This document shows positions 1 through 7,549 of a stretch of 10,938 nucleotides of DNA, piece after piece (position 1 is the stretch's first letter; each line of letters opens with the position of its first letter). The stretch is from Nitrososphaerales archaeon TH5894. GTDB taxonomy: Archaea; Thermoproteota; Nitrososphaeria; Nitrososphaerales; Nitrososphaeraceae. The stretch spans positions 1-10,938 of the forward strand of contig JAATVK010000227.1 in assembly GCA_014523485.1 (NCBI GenBank), read 5' to 3'. The notes under the pieces are model-generated. The model had not been told where the DNA came from. It was given only the letters and a program-made list of their open reading frames with translations, and did no database searches. A program made the translations under genes and the position numbers.

Positions 1-137
1 AGACAAACAATTTAATCTTTGAAAAATTAGAGATTTGATTATAAAATTTGAACAGCAATTCAATCAGATAGAAAAAATGGGACGATATTTATATACATAG
101 AGCAAAATATGTGGTTTTTACTTTATTTACAAATTTA

Positions 138-571
138 TTAATATGTAACTACTGTGACATTGGTAAATATTCTAGATGTTATTTCGGCAGTTCCAATTAT
201 TGCTCCATCAATTATTTCATTAGGTTCAAATCCAGCTACTTTTAAACAGTCACCACACACTAGAACTTTGCCGCCATCCTTAATAAAATTAGTAACATTC
301 TCTACTACTACGTCATTATGGTTCAAAAAATGGTGAGGATTTTTTACACCAACTTGTACTCCTTTTATGCTAAGTAGAAGAATAACGTTAACCTAAATTA
401 TTTAGATTAGTGCATAAGATATAGCTATAGAGGCGCTCCAAGGGTCATTGTTGGTTAAATGATATACTATATGATTAGCATTTTTGGCAATGGTTTTTGA
501 AACATCATCTTGTCCATAAACACTTGGTAGAAAAGACATACCTATAACTAGACTGTAAATAACAAAATCAT
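138..571 (-). pseudogene. Broken secreted DsrE/DsrF-family protein
   Basis: Read on the minus strand, three pieces join into one protein. The first is a signal peptide (MILLFTV, then after a one-base loss LVIGMSFLPSVYGQ, with a likely cut after VYG). The second runs DDVSKTIAKNANHIVYHLTN and on to SYALI. After a broken junction the third runs from LSIKGVQVGVKNPHHF to the end, with GGKVLVCGDCLKVAGF, EIIDGAIIGT and a final VTVVTY. The third piece matches the C-terminal half of DsrE-like proteins, including the VCGxC cysteine site. The junction contains TAA (402-404) and TAG (393-395). It reads through as SNNLGHNV if one base and then two bases are restored, so the frame recovers by itself. DsrE-like proteins carry sulfur on cysteines or act as small accessory folds; the role of secreted archaeal versions is unknown. 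The 62-residue fragment from 326 alone would lack half the fold. I read this as a pseudogene; assembly error is the alternative. Confidence 0.75.
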
Positions 572-613
572 AGAATAGGTTTTCCTATCAAAATTAGTAG
601 TAGCATAGTCATG

Positions 614-650
614 TTTTATTTTATATATTTCTTAAATATATAAAATAAAA
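614..650. repeat. Perfect 17-bp AT-only inverted repeat, 3-nt spacer
   Basis: The left arm (614-630) is TTTTATTTTATATATTT. It is followed by CTT and the exact reverse complement (634-650). A G-T wobble could add one more pair. Both strands contain a TATATA-type core, so the site could be two opposed archaeal TATA boxes, a bidirectional terminator-like hairpin or an operator. It lies between the broken DsrE gene (start near 571, minus) and the dehydrogenase (start 890, plus). Confidence 0.7.
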
Positions 651-730
651 TCCGTTGCAAAAGAAATGTCTATCAATCTGAATATCAGTGTAATAAAAAC
701 TAAAATACTATTAGTAGGATTCATCAACAT

Positions 731-795
731 ATTAAGCAAGTTAGTCTGGAGTAGAGCATTCCATGTAGTAGGGTTCTACTATATTGTATTTAGCT
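731..795 (+). repeat. 65-nt dispersed repeat, copy 1
   Basis: This stretch aligns without gaps to 5529-5593, with about 49 of 65 positions identical. Both copies begin ATTAAGCAA and end GTATTTAGCT. The middle forms a hairpin here: TAGTAG, loop GGTT, CTACTA (768-783), extendable with AT and GU pairs. It lies about 95 nt upstream of the dehydrogenase start. No coding potential was seen in it. Confidence 0.55.
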
Positions 796-850
796 TTTTT
801 ACATAATAGTGTGTATAATGCATTAACATATATTTTTTAAAATAACTAAT

Positions 851-874
851 TTTAAAATAATTGATTAAAATTAA
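851..874 (+). promoter_or_regulatory. Likely TATA-box region of the dehydrogenase gene
   Basis: Two AT-rich TATA-like stretches, TTTAAAATAA (851-860) and ATTAAAATTAA (864-874), lie 16-39 nt before the ATG at 890. No Shine-Dalgarno motif precedes the start, which fits a leaderless or very short-leader transcript. Which box is used cannot be decided from the sequence. Confidence 0.3.
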
Positions 875-889
875 TACACACAAATTGGT

Positions 890-1630
890 ATGAATTTAGA
901 GAAACAAACCCAAAGAACTGCTCTTGTTACTGGCAGTACAAGAGGCATAGGTAAAGAAACTGCATTACTGTTATTGCAAAAGGAATTTAATGTAATTATA
1001 TCTTCCAGAAGTCAACAAAGTGTAGATAGTGTCATACAAGAAATTTATGATAAATTTCCTTCAAAAAAAGAAAATATTTTAGGTTTAAAGTGTGATGTTA
1101 GCCAACAATCTGATGTAAAATCTCTTGTTGATGTATCGGTAAAAAGATTTGGAAAGATTGATATTCTTGTTAATAATGCAGGCATAGTTTATTATAAAAA
1201 TATAATGGATACAACTGAAGAAGAATGGAACAAAACTATTGATACTAATTTAAAAGGTGTTTTTCTATTTACCAAAGAAGTTCTTCCTTATATGCTTGAA
1301 AATAAATCTGATAGTATTATTATTAATGTTAGTTCAGGAGCTGGAAAATCTGGTTTTCCAAACTTATCTGCATATTGTGCAAGCAAATTTGGTGTAATTG
1401 GTTTGACTGAGAGCATAGCTAAAGAAGTTGCTGATAATAATGTAAAGGTTATGTCAATATGTCCTGGCGGAGTAGATACAAAGATGATTGAGGATATTGT
1501 TGATAATGGATATACTCTATCCAATAGAAATTTGATGAAACCTGAACAAGTTGCAAACAAGATTTACGATATGATATCTAATCAAAAAGAATACTATAAT
1601 GGACAATCAATAGAATTTTATAATAAGTAA
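890..1630 (+). CDS. Short-chain dehydrogenase/reductase (SDR)
   Basis: A 246-residue classical SDR, the usual family length, predicted cytosolic with a Rossmann fold. It has the cofactor glycine motif TGSTRGIG (14-21), the NNAG motif (95-98) and the full catalytic tetrad N120, S149, Y162 and K166 (YxxxK within AYCASK). PG at 192-193 is followed by T197, as in the nicotinamide-binding loop. Basic residues R18 and R40 at the places that contact the adenosine phosphate suggest NADP(H) rather than NAD(H). Family members oxidise alcohols or reduce carbonyls; FabG-like ketoacyl reductases and sugar or steroid dehydrogenases all share these motifs, so the substrate cannot be named. The ATG at 890 starts just before the first beta strand and is the natural start. 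The gene stands alone, converging with the ATPase gene across about 150 nt. It is intact, unlike its upstream neighbour. Confidence 0.93.
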   Translation: MNLEKQTQRTALVTGSTRGIGKETALLLLQKEFNVIISSRSQQSVDSVIQEIYDKFPSKKENILGLKCDVSQQSDVKSLVDVSVKRFGKIDILVNNAGIVYYKNIMDTTEEEWNKTIDTNLKGVFLFTKEVLPYMLENKSDSIIINVSSGAGKSGFPNLSAYCASKFGVIGLTESIAKEVADNNVKVMSICPGGVDTKMIEDIVDNGYTLSNRNLMKPEQVANKIYDMISNQKEYYNGQSIEFYNK

Positions 1631-1778
1631 ATGAATAAGTCTATAATTAAAAGATTATATACAGATAGTTTTAGAATACTGATAGCGGTGCAATAATAAG
1701 GGTCTAATTTTAAATTGTAATAAGCGTGAGGTAAATTTTAAAGAATCTATATTTAGGTACTTATTTATAAAAGAACAA

Positions 1779-3521
1779 TTATTCCTTTGGTTTTTTATAG
1801 GTAGCTTTAGGAAATCCAATTTTTATGGGGTGTCTGAACGCTGGATGAATCATAACCAATTCTCCCTTATTTAGTCTAACTATATTCATTTTTGTACTTT
1901 CATCAAGCATGGAATAAGGTTTAGTAGATAATTCTGATAATCCTAGTTTTGCTGTAATATGTAAATCAGTATTTTCTTGTAATCTATAATCTGTAGCACT
2001 TTTGAATTGTTGTGCAGAAAATAAAATAGTTCCTCTGGTTTTTCCTGCAATTACTGTTCTCATTATTTGTTCTGAAACTGGACTCATTTTTCCATTTTGA
2101 GATTTAGGTATATATCTATTAATTTCATCAACAAAGACTAAAAGATAGTGTAGCTTTTCTTGGTCTTTTTGAACATGATTCTTATCGCTATCTATATCTT
2201 TATTATTACTATTATTATCATCTTCAAGGTTATAGTATCTTGAAGAATACATTTCATCAAGCCTTTTCATTACATCCCCGACAACCAAGGCTTGCACATC
2301 AAAAGAAGATATTGTTGCAACATCTATTACAAAGACTTCACCTGGTTTAATGTTTTTGATTTCATTACCAAGATATGTACTGGTTTTCTTTTTATCAATA
2401 AACATAGGGGATTTTCTAAATCTTTGTAATCTACCTAAAAACGACAAAAGAGAAGATTTGTTTGATACTATTGCTTCAGGATATTCTTTAAATTCAGTAA
2501 GGTCAGTCCATGTACTTATGTCCTTGTTTCCAATATTACTTTTTAGTGGCCAAGATTCAGAAATATAATTTATTATTGATGAAAAATCATGATGTAAGTC
2601 ATAAGGTTCAGAAAATAACAGTTCAAGCCTATCATACACATCTTTGAGCTCATAAGAATATGTTTTGTAATTCTTTGGTATATGAATTGAATTAGGTTTA
2701 CCATCTTTTCCTCGTGGTAAAAAGTAAGTTACGTTTTCAAATGGCTCTATATCTAAATCAAGTGCATCATATAGTCTTTCAGTTCGTTTTTTGATATGCT
2801 TTTCTTTTTGGTCTATATATAGCAAGTCCTGCTCTTTTGTGTTAAATATTATCAATGCAACATTTTGATTCATTCTTTTGAGTGTCTGATATGATGATTG
2901 CAACAAGAATAAAATATATGTGCTTTTTTTATTACCAGATATTCCTGATGCATTTATATGTGCTGTATCTGCCCCTGCCAAATAAGATAGACCTAAGGAA
3001 ATAGGAATTTCAAGTCCATTTGTTGTTTCAATGATACCTGCTGGTATCGGATTTACCATTTGAGGAATCCCTAAAGCAAATATAATCTCTTCTTCAGTAG
3101 CAAATCTAACAGTTTTACCTACCCCTACTGGAAAATTTATGGATATACCCTCTTTATATCCCTGTGCTTTCACTCCACCATTTGCCATTATTGCAACTTT
3201 TGCCAATATAATTCCGTTTAGTTGAATCTTGGAAAATTGTTCCTTTTCTTTTTTTTCGTCTTGCTTCAATTTTTTTTTTGTGGTTGATTTTGTATAATAA
3301 TCTGAAAAATAATTATTATAATAATCATGTTCAGCAATTGCTTGTAGTTCTTTTACAATTCCAATAGACTTACTATCAAACAAGTTATCTACTGTAACAA
3401 AGTCAAAAGAGTTTATGATAACATTAGGTTTTAGAGCAAACCAAAAACTATCCATTGTATTAAGAAACTTTTCAGAAGCAATAGTTTTTCCAATATCATT
3501 ATGTAAAGAGTTTATTATCAT
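1779..3521 (-). CDS. HerA-type (DUF87-like) ATPase with variant Walker A
   Basis: A 580-residue cytosolic P-loop ATPase. Residues about 130-180 look like the small beta-barrel (HAS-barrel) region that precedes the motor in HerA proteins. The Walker A is GISGNKKS (193-200) in the context HINASGISGNKKSTYI; the canonical GK pair is KK. Related archaeal and bacterial HerA-like ATPases, as I recall, also use a relaxed GISGxxxKTS form, so the site is probably functional. Walker B is LVFVDE (461-466), and FSAQQ (501-505) matches the HerA sensor strand. GKTRG (493-497) probably supplies an arginine contact. The family forms hexameric rings that translocate DNA, classically with the nuclease NurA in end resection, but no NurA, Mre11 or Rad50 gene is in the window. 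A Lys-rich stretch (80-95) and an Asp/Asn-rich insert (432-448) are probably disordered loops. The gene has its own TATA box. The exact role is unknown. Confidence 0.82.
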   Translation of the reverse strand: MIINSLHNDIGKTIASEKFLNTMDSFWFALKPNVIINSFDFVTVDNLFDSKSIGIVKELQAIAEHDYYNNYFSDYYTKSTTKKKLKQDEKKEKEQFSKIQLNGIILAKVAIMANGGVKAQGYKEGISINFPVGVGKTVRFATEEEIIFALGIPQMVNPIPAGIIETTNGLEIPISLGLSYLAGADTAHINASGISGNKKSTYILFLLQSSYQTLKRMNQNVALIIFNTKEQDLLYIDQKEKHIKKRTERLYDALDLDIEPFENVTYFLPRGKDGKPNSIHIPKNYKTYSYELKDVYDRLELLFSEPYDLHHDFSSIINYISESWPLKSNIGNKDISTWTDLTEFKEYPEAIVSNKSSLLSFLGRLQRFRKSPMFIDKKKTSTYLGNEIKNIKPGEVFVIDVATISSFDVQALVVGDVMKRLDEMYSSRYYNLEDDNNSNNKDIDSDKNHVQKDQEKLHYLLVFVDEINRYIPKSQNGKMSPVSEQIMRTVIAGKTRGTILFSAQQFKSATDYRLQENTDLHITAKLGLSELSTKPYSMLDESTKMNIVRLNKGELVMIHPAFRHPIKIGFPKATYKKPKE

Positions 3522-3540
3522 GTTTGATATTAGGTATGAA

Positions 3541-3553
3541 TATTATATAAAAG
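3541..3553 (-). promoter_or_regulatory. TATA box of the HerA-type ATPase gene
   Basis: On the minus strand the site reads CTTTTATATAATA, centred about 26 nt upstream of the ATG at 3521. This is the archaeal TATA spacing for a leaderless transcript. No Shine-Dalgarno motif is seen between the box and the start, which supports this start codon. Confidence 0.55.
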
Positions 3554-3634
3554 ATAAATATCTTTGATACCATACATACTTTAAACTAGATTCTTTACAC
3601 TATTGGTCTTCAAATCTGAGTTTTCCTTTCTGGA

Positions 3635-3660
3635 TTCTCTTTAAATATAAAAAAAGAGAA
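3635..3660. other. 8-bp stem inverted repeat
   Basis: TTCTCTTT (3635-3642) and AAAGAGAA (3653-3660) are exact reverse complements around a 10-nt A-rich loop. The hairpin starts immediately downstream of the remnant gene that ends at 3663 on the minus strand, so it could have been that gene's terminator. It is AT-rich and could be chance. Confidence 0.3.
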
Positions 3661-3662
3661 AG

Positions 3663-3848
3663 TTAATGCAGTGAGGGTGGATTATCAAAGTATGTGACGC
3701 CTGACTGTGCTGGGTCATTCGCTGTTGCATCAAATACACACTAGTTAGATAAACAGTAGGAAGGGCAGACAAATTAAAACTTCCCGTCGTCGGATTTGAA
3801 ATAGTTCCAGTGAATTGGATCGTTTTTATTTCCTACAATAAGTCCGGT
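3663..3848 (-). pseudogene. Decayed C-terminal fragment of an unidentified protein
   Basis: On the minus strand, coding-like sequence runs through at least two frame changes. The pieces are TGLIVGNKNDPI, then FTGTISNPTTGSFNLSALPT followed by VYLTSVY, then FDATANDPAQSGVTYFDNPP and SLH with a stop at 3663-3665. The last frame change is near 3733-3737, where one missing base would join VY to FDATAN. The first lies near 3818-3825. The local base composition is richer in G and C than the flanks, as in real coding sequence. The Thr/Ser/Pro/Asn-rich, beta-like sequence suggests a secreted or surface protein, but I do not recognise the family. Nothing convincing continues upstream of about 3848, so the N-terminus is lost. 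Confidence 0.6.
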
Positions 3849-4002
3849 AAATAATTAAATTCATTCAAAATATGTAGGATTCATACTATTATCTTTTATT
3901 TACCTTTGATATCTTTATAATATAAAATCTTTATATCATTAAAACATATGGGTAAAGAATAAGTTCATCAGTCTTGAATGTTACTACATAATGAATACCA
4001 TG

Positions 4003-4013
4003 TTTATTAATAT
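4003..4013 (+). promoter_or_regulatory. TATA box of the sugar dehydrogenase gene
   Basis: TTTATTAATAT is centred about 25 nt before the ATG at 4032, with no Shine-Dalgarno motif in between, so a leaderless start is likely. A second TATA-like pair (ATCTTTATA at 3911-3919 and 3927-3935) lies too far upstream to set this start. Confidence 0.5.
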
Positions 4014-4031
4014 GATTACTTAAATTTAACA

Positions 4032-5333
4032 ATGGATAAAAAAGTCAACTTTTTATTTAATTTTCCATTTTATATGGCAACTATATTTTCCCTTATTCTT
4101 GTTTCGACAGCTATCATTTTTTGCTCACTAATATTAAACATAAATTATACTGCGATGGCACAAACACAACCAATTATTAATGATCCTAATTTACAAGCAG
4201 AAATTTTTGTAGAAGGATTATCTTTTCCTACCAGCATGTCATTTATAGATAATAACAATATTTTGGTTTTAGAAAAGGAAGAGGGAACTGTGCGACTTAT
4301 TTCAAATGGTATATTGCAAGAGCAGCCAGTATTAAAAGTAGATGTAATTAGTAACAATGAACGTGGACTTTTGGGAATTGCTATAATGAATAATGATACC
4401 GTTTTTCTATATTATACAGAGTCCTCCTCCTCCTCCTTCACCGAAGATAACGAACCGTTAGGAAATAGAGTTTACAAATATCAATGGAATGAAGAAGAAA
4501 AAATACTTGTTAATCCCAAGTTAATTTTAGATTTACCTGCAATTCCTGGTCCAAACCATAATGGTGGAAAATTGGCTATTGGACCTGATAATTACCTTTA
4601 TGTAGTAATAGGAGACCTTAATCATGAGGGTAAACTACAGAATATTGTAGATGGACCACAACCTGATGATACTGGAGTCATATTCAGAGTAAATCCGGAG
4701 GATGGGTCTCCAGCTCCTGATAATCCTTTTGCAAATAATGAGAATAATAGATATTATGCTTATGGAATACGTAATGGTTTTGGGATTGATTTTGATCCAA
4801 TAACCGGAAAACTATGGGATACCGAAAATGGACCGCAATATGGTGATGAAATTAATTTAGTCGAACCAGGTTTTAACAGTGGATGGAAGCAAGTTATGGG
4901 TCCTATATCTAAAAGCAGCGTTATAGAAGATGAATTGGTTAACTTTCCAGGAGGGAAATATGCTGATCCTGTATTTAGTTGGGCTCCATCAACTGGAATT
5001 ACTGATATTGAATTTTTAAATTCGTCAAAACTGGGAGAGAAATATGCGAACAATATTTTTGTTGGAGAGGTTAATGCAAAAACTGATGGATATCTCTATT
5101 ATTTTGAAGTTAATGAAGATAGAACAGGAATAAAATTTGATAGTAATAGTCAAATAGAACTAACTGACCTTATAGCCGACAACGAAGAGGAAATGTCTGC
5201 AATAGCTGTTGGAACGGCTTTTAGGGGTATAACAGATATTGAAACTGGACCAGACGGATTTTTGTATTTACTTACAGTCGATAGAGAATCAGACGGTGAA
5301 GGAAAGATTTATAGAATTTCATCATCTCAATGA
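4032..5333 (+). CDS. Secreted PQQ-dependent sugar dehydrogenase (GSDH family)
   Basis: A 433-residue beta-propeller quinoprotein. Residues 14-37 are strongly hydrophobic and are followed by YTAMAQTQP, a likely signal-peptide cut after AMA near residue 43, so the enzyme acts outside the cytoplasm. Family motifs are present in order: LSFPTSM (63-69), ERGLLGIA (110-117), GPNHNGGKLAIGPDNYLY (173-190) with H176 at the place of the catalytic base, GVIFRVNPEDGSP (215-227), YGIRNGFG (244-251) and WDTENGPQYGDEINL (262-276). Members oxidise aldose sugars using PQQ and calcium. Which sugar is used, and whether PQQ is made or imported, is not shown; no PQQ biosynthesis gene is in the window. Length is normal for the soluble aldose dehydrogenase (Asd/YliI-like) branch. 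A run of five TCC codons (4422-4436, S131-S135) sits in a surface loop and may be length-variable. The gene is transcribed alone. Confidence 0.9.
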   Translation: MDKKVNFLFNFPFYMATIFSLILVSTAIIFCSLILNINYTAMAQTQPIINDPNLQAEIFVEGLSFPTSMSFIDNNNILVLEKEEGTVRLISNGILQEQPVLKVDVISNNERGLLGIAIMNNDTVFLYYTESSSSSFTEDNEPLGNRVYKYQWNEEEKILVNPKLILDLPAIPGPNHNGGKLAIGPDNYLYVVIGDLNHEGKLQNIVDGPQPDDTGVIFRVNPEDGSPAPDNPFANNENNRYYAYGIRNGFGIDFDPITGKLWDTENGPQYGDEINLVEPGFNSGWKQVMGPISKSSVIEDELVNFPGGKYADPVFSWAPSTGITDIEFLNSSKLGEKYANNIFVGEVNAKTDGYLYYFEVNEDRTGIKFDSNSQIELTDLIADNEEEMSAIAVGTAFRGITDIETGPDGFLYLLTVDRESDGEGKIYRISSSQ

Positions 5334-5660
5334 TATGTTATTTTGAAGTAAGCCTGCGAATCATTATTTTGTCTTATAGAATACAATATCTTAGATTATC
5401 ATTCAAAAAAATTGGACATATTATTATATCTGTACCTAACAAATATTTATTGCTAATAATGATTTTATATTTAGTTTCATTTTTTGATCTCATATTTTTA
5501 ATATTATAATAATATGTTATCATCTTGAATTAAGCAATCTGGTCGGTAGTAGAATCCTGTATGTAGAATGGTTCTATGATATAGTATTTAGCTATTATTA
5601 TTAGTAACTTATTATAAAATATATAAAAATCAGAATTTCTTTGATATTTAGTCATTTATT
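5334..5660. other. Gene-free stretch between sugar dehydrogenase and small ORF
   Basis: AT-rich spacer with no credible reading frame on either strand. Its only notable content is copy 2 of the 65-nt repeat (5529-5593). No clear terminator hairpin follows the sugar dehydrogenase stop. Confidence 0.5.
5529..5593 (+). repeat. 65-nt dispersed repeat, copy 2
   Basis: This is the partner of 731-795, in the same orientation and of equal length, with about three quarters identity. Its centre can pair as TAGAA(T)CC with GGTTCTA (5550-5576). Together the two copies suggest an ancestral near-palindrome AGTAGAATCCT...AGGNTTCTACT that each copy has partly lost. It sits 196 nt after the sugar dehydrogenase stop, so the two copies do not share a position relative to genes. 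Confidence 0.55.
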
Positions 5661-5858
5661 TTATATTTGAGATTTACTTTTATGAATAACATCTTTTTGG
5701 ATTAATATGAATATTATTTGATAAAAAGAAATTCCTAATTTGAATGCTTCAAAATCTATATTCCTTAAAATGTATTTTATTGATTCATTATCGGATGAAG
5801 ATAGTATAAATTCATCTATAATTTTTTTAAATTTATCAACATTATAATGTCGGAACAC
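5661..5858 (-). CDS. Small hypothetical protein, GTG start
   Basis: A 65-residue reading frame starting at GTG. The next in-frame stop upstream is 14 codons away, with no ATG between, so GTG is the best available start. The sequence alternates charged and hydrophobic residues in a helical pattern: KFKKIIDEFIL, a middle SSSDNES turn, IKYILRNIDFEAFKLG, and a hydrophobic helix ISFYQIIFILIQ (about 44-55) before a basic tail HKSKSQI. It could be a small helical or membrane-touching protein, or the C-terminal remnant of a longer gene, given the broken genes nearby. I do not recognise the family and no function is proposed. Confidence 0.4.
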   Translation of the reverse strand: MFRHYNVDKFKKIIDEFILSSSDNESIKYILRNIDFEAFKLGISFYQIIFILIQKDVIHKSKSQI

Positions 5859-6398
5859 TGACTTGATTTTATCTACATAGTTAATAAGACATTGTTAGAA
5901 ATACTAGTACTAATGCCTAACATGTAGCATAATGTCTGTAATAATTCTAACAAAATCTAAAATTTTACTTTAACTAAGAGATATATAGATAAGTTAATTC
6001 TATTCATAATTTACTTGTTTTAGTATCCAGGTCTCTAACATGTCGATTTTTTAGAATAGTTCTAAGAGGTCTAAATTTTCTAAGAGAATATTATCCTTTA
6101 TAACTTCAACTTAAAATATAATTTTAATAACAAAAAATAAGTATGTATACAAGGCTTAAACAAGCTTAATATGAGAATGTAATACAAAAATTGCTTGATA
6201 CAAATTCTGTTCTATATATGATAATAGAACAAACCAAATAGTAAATTTATTATTGCAATGAGCATATAACATCGTATATTCATACTGATACTTTACAAGA
6301 TTTACAAAAAGAAAAATAATGAGATGGACCAATCAGGTAGATTCTTTTAACTATTAATCTCTCTTTATGGGTAACAACTAATGTTATTAGAATAAATG
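5859..6398. other. 540-nt stretch without a recognisable gene
   Basis: Very AT-rich, with frequent stops in all frames. The longest open stretch (minus strand, about 50 hydrophobic residues around 6160-6330) has no recognisable motif and looks like chance. A short inverted repeat TTAGAA-tag-TTCTAA lies at about 6051-6065. Nothing else is supported. Confidence 0.5.
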
Positions 6399-6918
6399 TC
6401 AAAGTATCATCATAGATGGTTTACTATTTAAGTATACTTGCCTAGATAATAACAAAAGTGATTCAATCCTATTTTTTAGGTCTTTCAATAATATTGGTTT
6501 GTAAAAAACAATTTTATCAATATCAATAATCCCTTCACAAATTTTGAATATAGATTATATCTTCAGTGGTAAGACAAATTATTACTTTATTATCTATCTC
6601 TTTTATTTTGTGATATATTGTCATTCCACCCATGTGGGCATTTTCAAATCAAGTATAATCAAATCGTGACTGTTTTTTCTAAAGTTATTGAATGTTTCTA
6701 AGGGAATTTGTATATGCATTTAGAATATAGCCATTATATTCTAAAAAAATTGAAAATAAAATAGTGATGTCTTTATTATCATCTATTATCATTATTCTTT
6801 TATTTTTAGTTGACAATAAGCATATTCTCTGATTTATTATCCATATCCTATTAGAGTTAAAGACAATAATTATAATTTTGAATCTAAAAGTAAAGATAAT
6901 AAAGACCAACAATTTCAA
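6399..6918 (-). pseudogene. Frameshifted response-regulator receiver gene
   Basis: Four pieces in shifting frames rebuild a CheY-like receiver. Piece 1 is NKRIMIIDDNKDITILFSIF and on to YTNS, with the acidic pair DD. Piece 2 is ETFNNFRKNSHDLIILDLKM followed by P, with the phospho-acceptor Asp in LIILDLKMP. Piece 3 is MGGMTIYHKIKEIDNKVIIC followed by LTTED, with the conserved Thr. Piece 4 is CEGIIDIDKIVFYKPILLKD and on, with the conserved Lys-Pro, ending at TGA 6399-6401. The breaks fall near 6705, near 6632 and near 6542; each is explained by about one missing base. All receiver key residues survive, so decay is recent or the breaks are sequencing errors. Residues upstream of NKRIMIIDD in the frame from 6918 are hydrophobic and not receiver-like, so the original start was probably near 6830. 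Its neighbour at 6985-7428 is an intact receiver on the same strand. Confidence 0.8.
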
Positions 6919-6984
6919 TTTGCTAGAGAGCAGATTTATTATTATCTATTTTACTGATTATCCCACTATTACTAACTAAATTAT

Positions 6985-7428
6985 TTAGTTCAACAAAAGT
7001 TTCTGTACTTCATCTTTTAAATTTTCTAAAGGTATAGGCTTTTCAATTATTTTATCAATTCTCAGACTGTTTGAGATATCATTATCCACGATATTACTTT
7101 TAATAAAGGCACTAATCAATATGATTTTTAATTTGAAAGCATTATCCTTTTCTCTTATCTTCTTTATCAAATCTATTCCAGACATTTGAGGCATTTTATA
7201 ATCTATAATAACTAGGGAATAATTAGAAATATTGCTATTATTAATATAATTTAATGCATCAACAGGATTGTTAAATGGAATCGTTTCATAGCCAAATTTG
7301 TGTAGGTAATCACAAAAAAGATTAAGGATATCATTTTCATCATCAACTAATAATATTCTGTTATTATCATAATTAGTATTATTAGTTAAAATAAGAAAAA
7401 AACTCCATACATTATTTATTGGGGACAT
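6985..7428 (-). CDS. Stand-alone response-regulator receiver protein
   Basis: A 147-residue protein made of one receiver domain (about 23-146). The domain begins NRILLVDDENDI with the metal-binding acidic pair D29/D30. The phospho-acceptor is D76 in LVIIDYKMPQMSG, the switch Ser is S106 in IILISA, and K130-P131 in IIEKP completes the active site. No output domain follows; the protein ends soon after the last helix (LKDEVQKLLLN), so it would act by protein contact, as CheY-like regulators do. No histidine kinase is in the window. The first 22 residues (MSPINNVWSFFLILTNNTNY) are unusual before a receiver, but no later ATG exists before the domain, so the ATG at 7428 is kept. It is likely a paralogue of the broken receiver gene just downstream on the same strand. 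Confidence 0.87.
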   Translation of the reverse strand: MSPINNVWSFFLILTNNTNYDNNRILLVDDENDILNLFCDYLHKFGYETIPFNNPVDALNYINNSNISNYSLVIIDYKMPQMSGIDLIKKIREKDNAFKLKIILISAFIKSNIVDNDISNSLRIDKIIEKPIPLENLKDEVQKLLLN

Positions 7429-7516
7429 ATCTATTAAACAAGCTGTTTTTTAACCCAATCATTACCTTTACAAGTATCTTTAACATCTCTCTTCTTCTCT
7501 TAGTGTATCTATCAAA

Positions 7517-7527
7517 TTAATAAATAA
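7517..7527 (+). promoter_or_regulatory. TATA box before the broken helical-protein gene
   Basis: TTAATAAATAA is centred about 28 nt upstream of the ATG at 7550, the spacing seen for other leaderless starts in this window. It supports 7550 as the original start of the now broken gene. Confidence 0.4.
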
Positions 7528-7549
7528 CCATCTTTTTTGTGTATGCATT

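Noticed and set aside
154..336. Open frame on the plus strand opposite the DsrE remnant
   Set aside because: It is the antisense shadow of the DsrE coding sequence, which has recognisable family motifs.
731..795. Possible tRNA, because of GGTTCTA-like sequence and hairpins
   Set aside because: There is no acceptor stem, no four-arm fold and no anticodon arm; the paired copy at 5529-5593 also lacks them.
2350..2568. 72-residue plus-strand frame inside the ATPase gene
   Set aside because: It is an antisense shadow; the minus-strand gene has clear Walker and sensor motifs.
1779..3521. Calling the ATPase gene an antiviral defence system
   Set aside because: No partner nuclease or other defence gene is adjacent, so the sequence supports only a HerA-type ATPase of unknown role.
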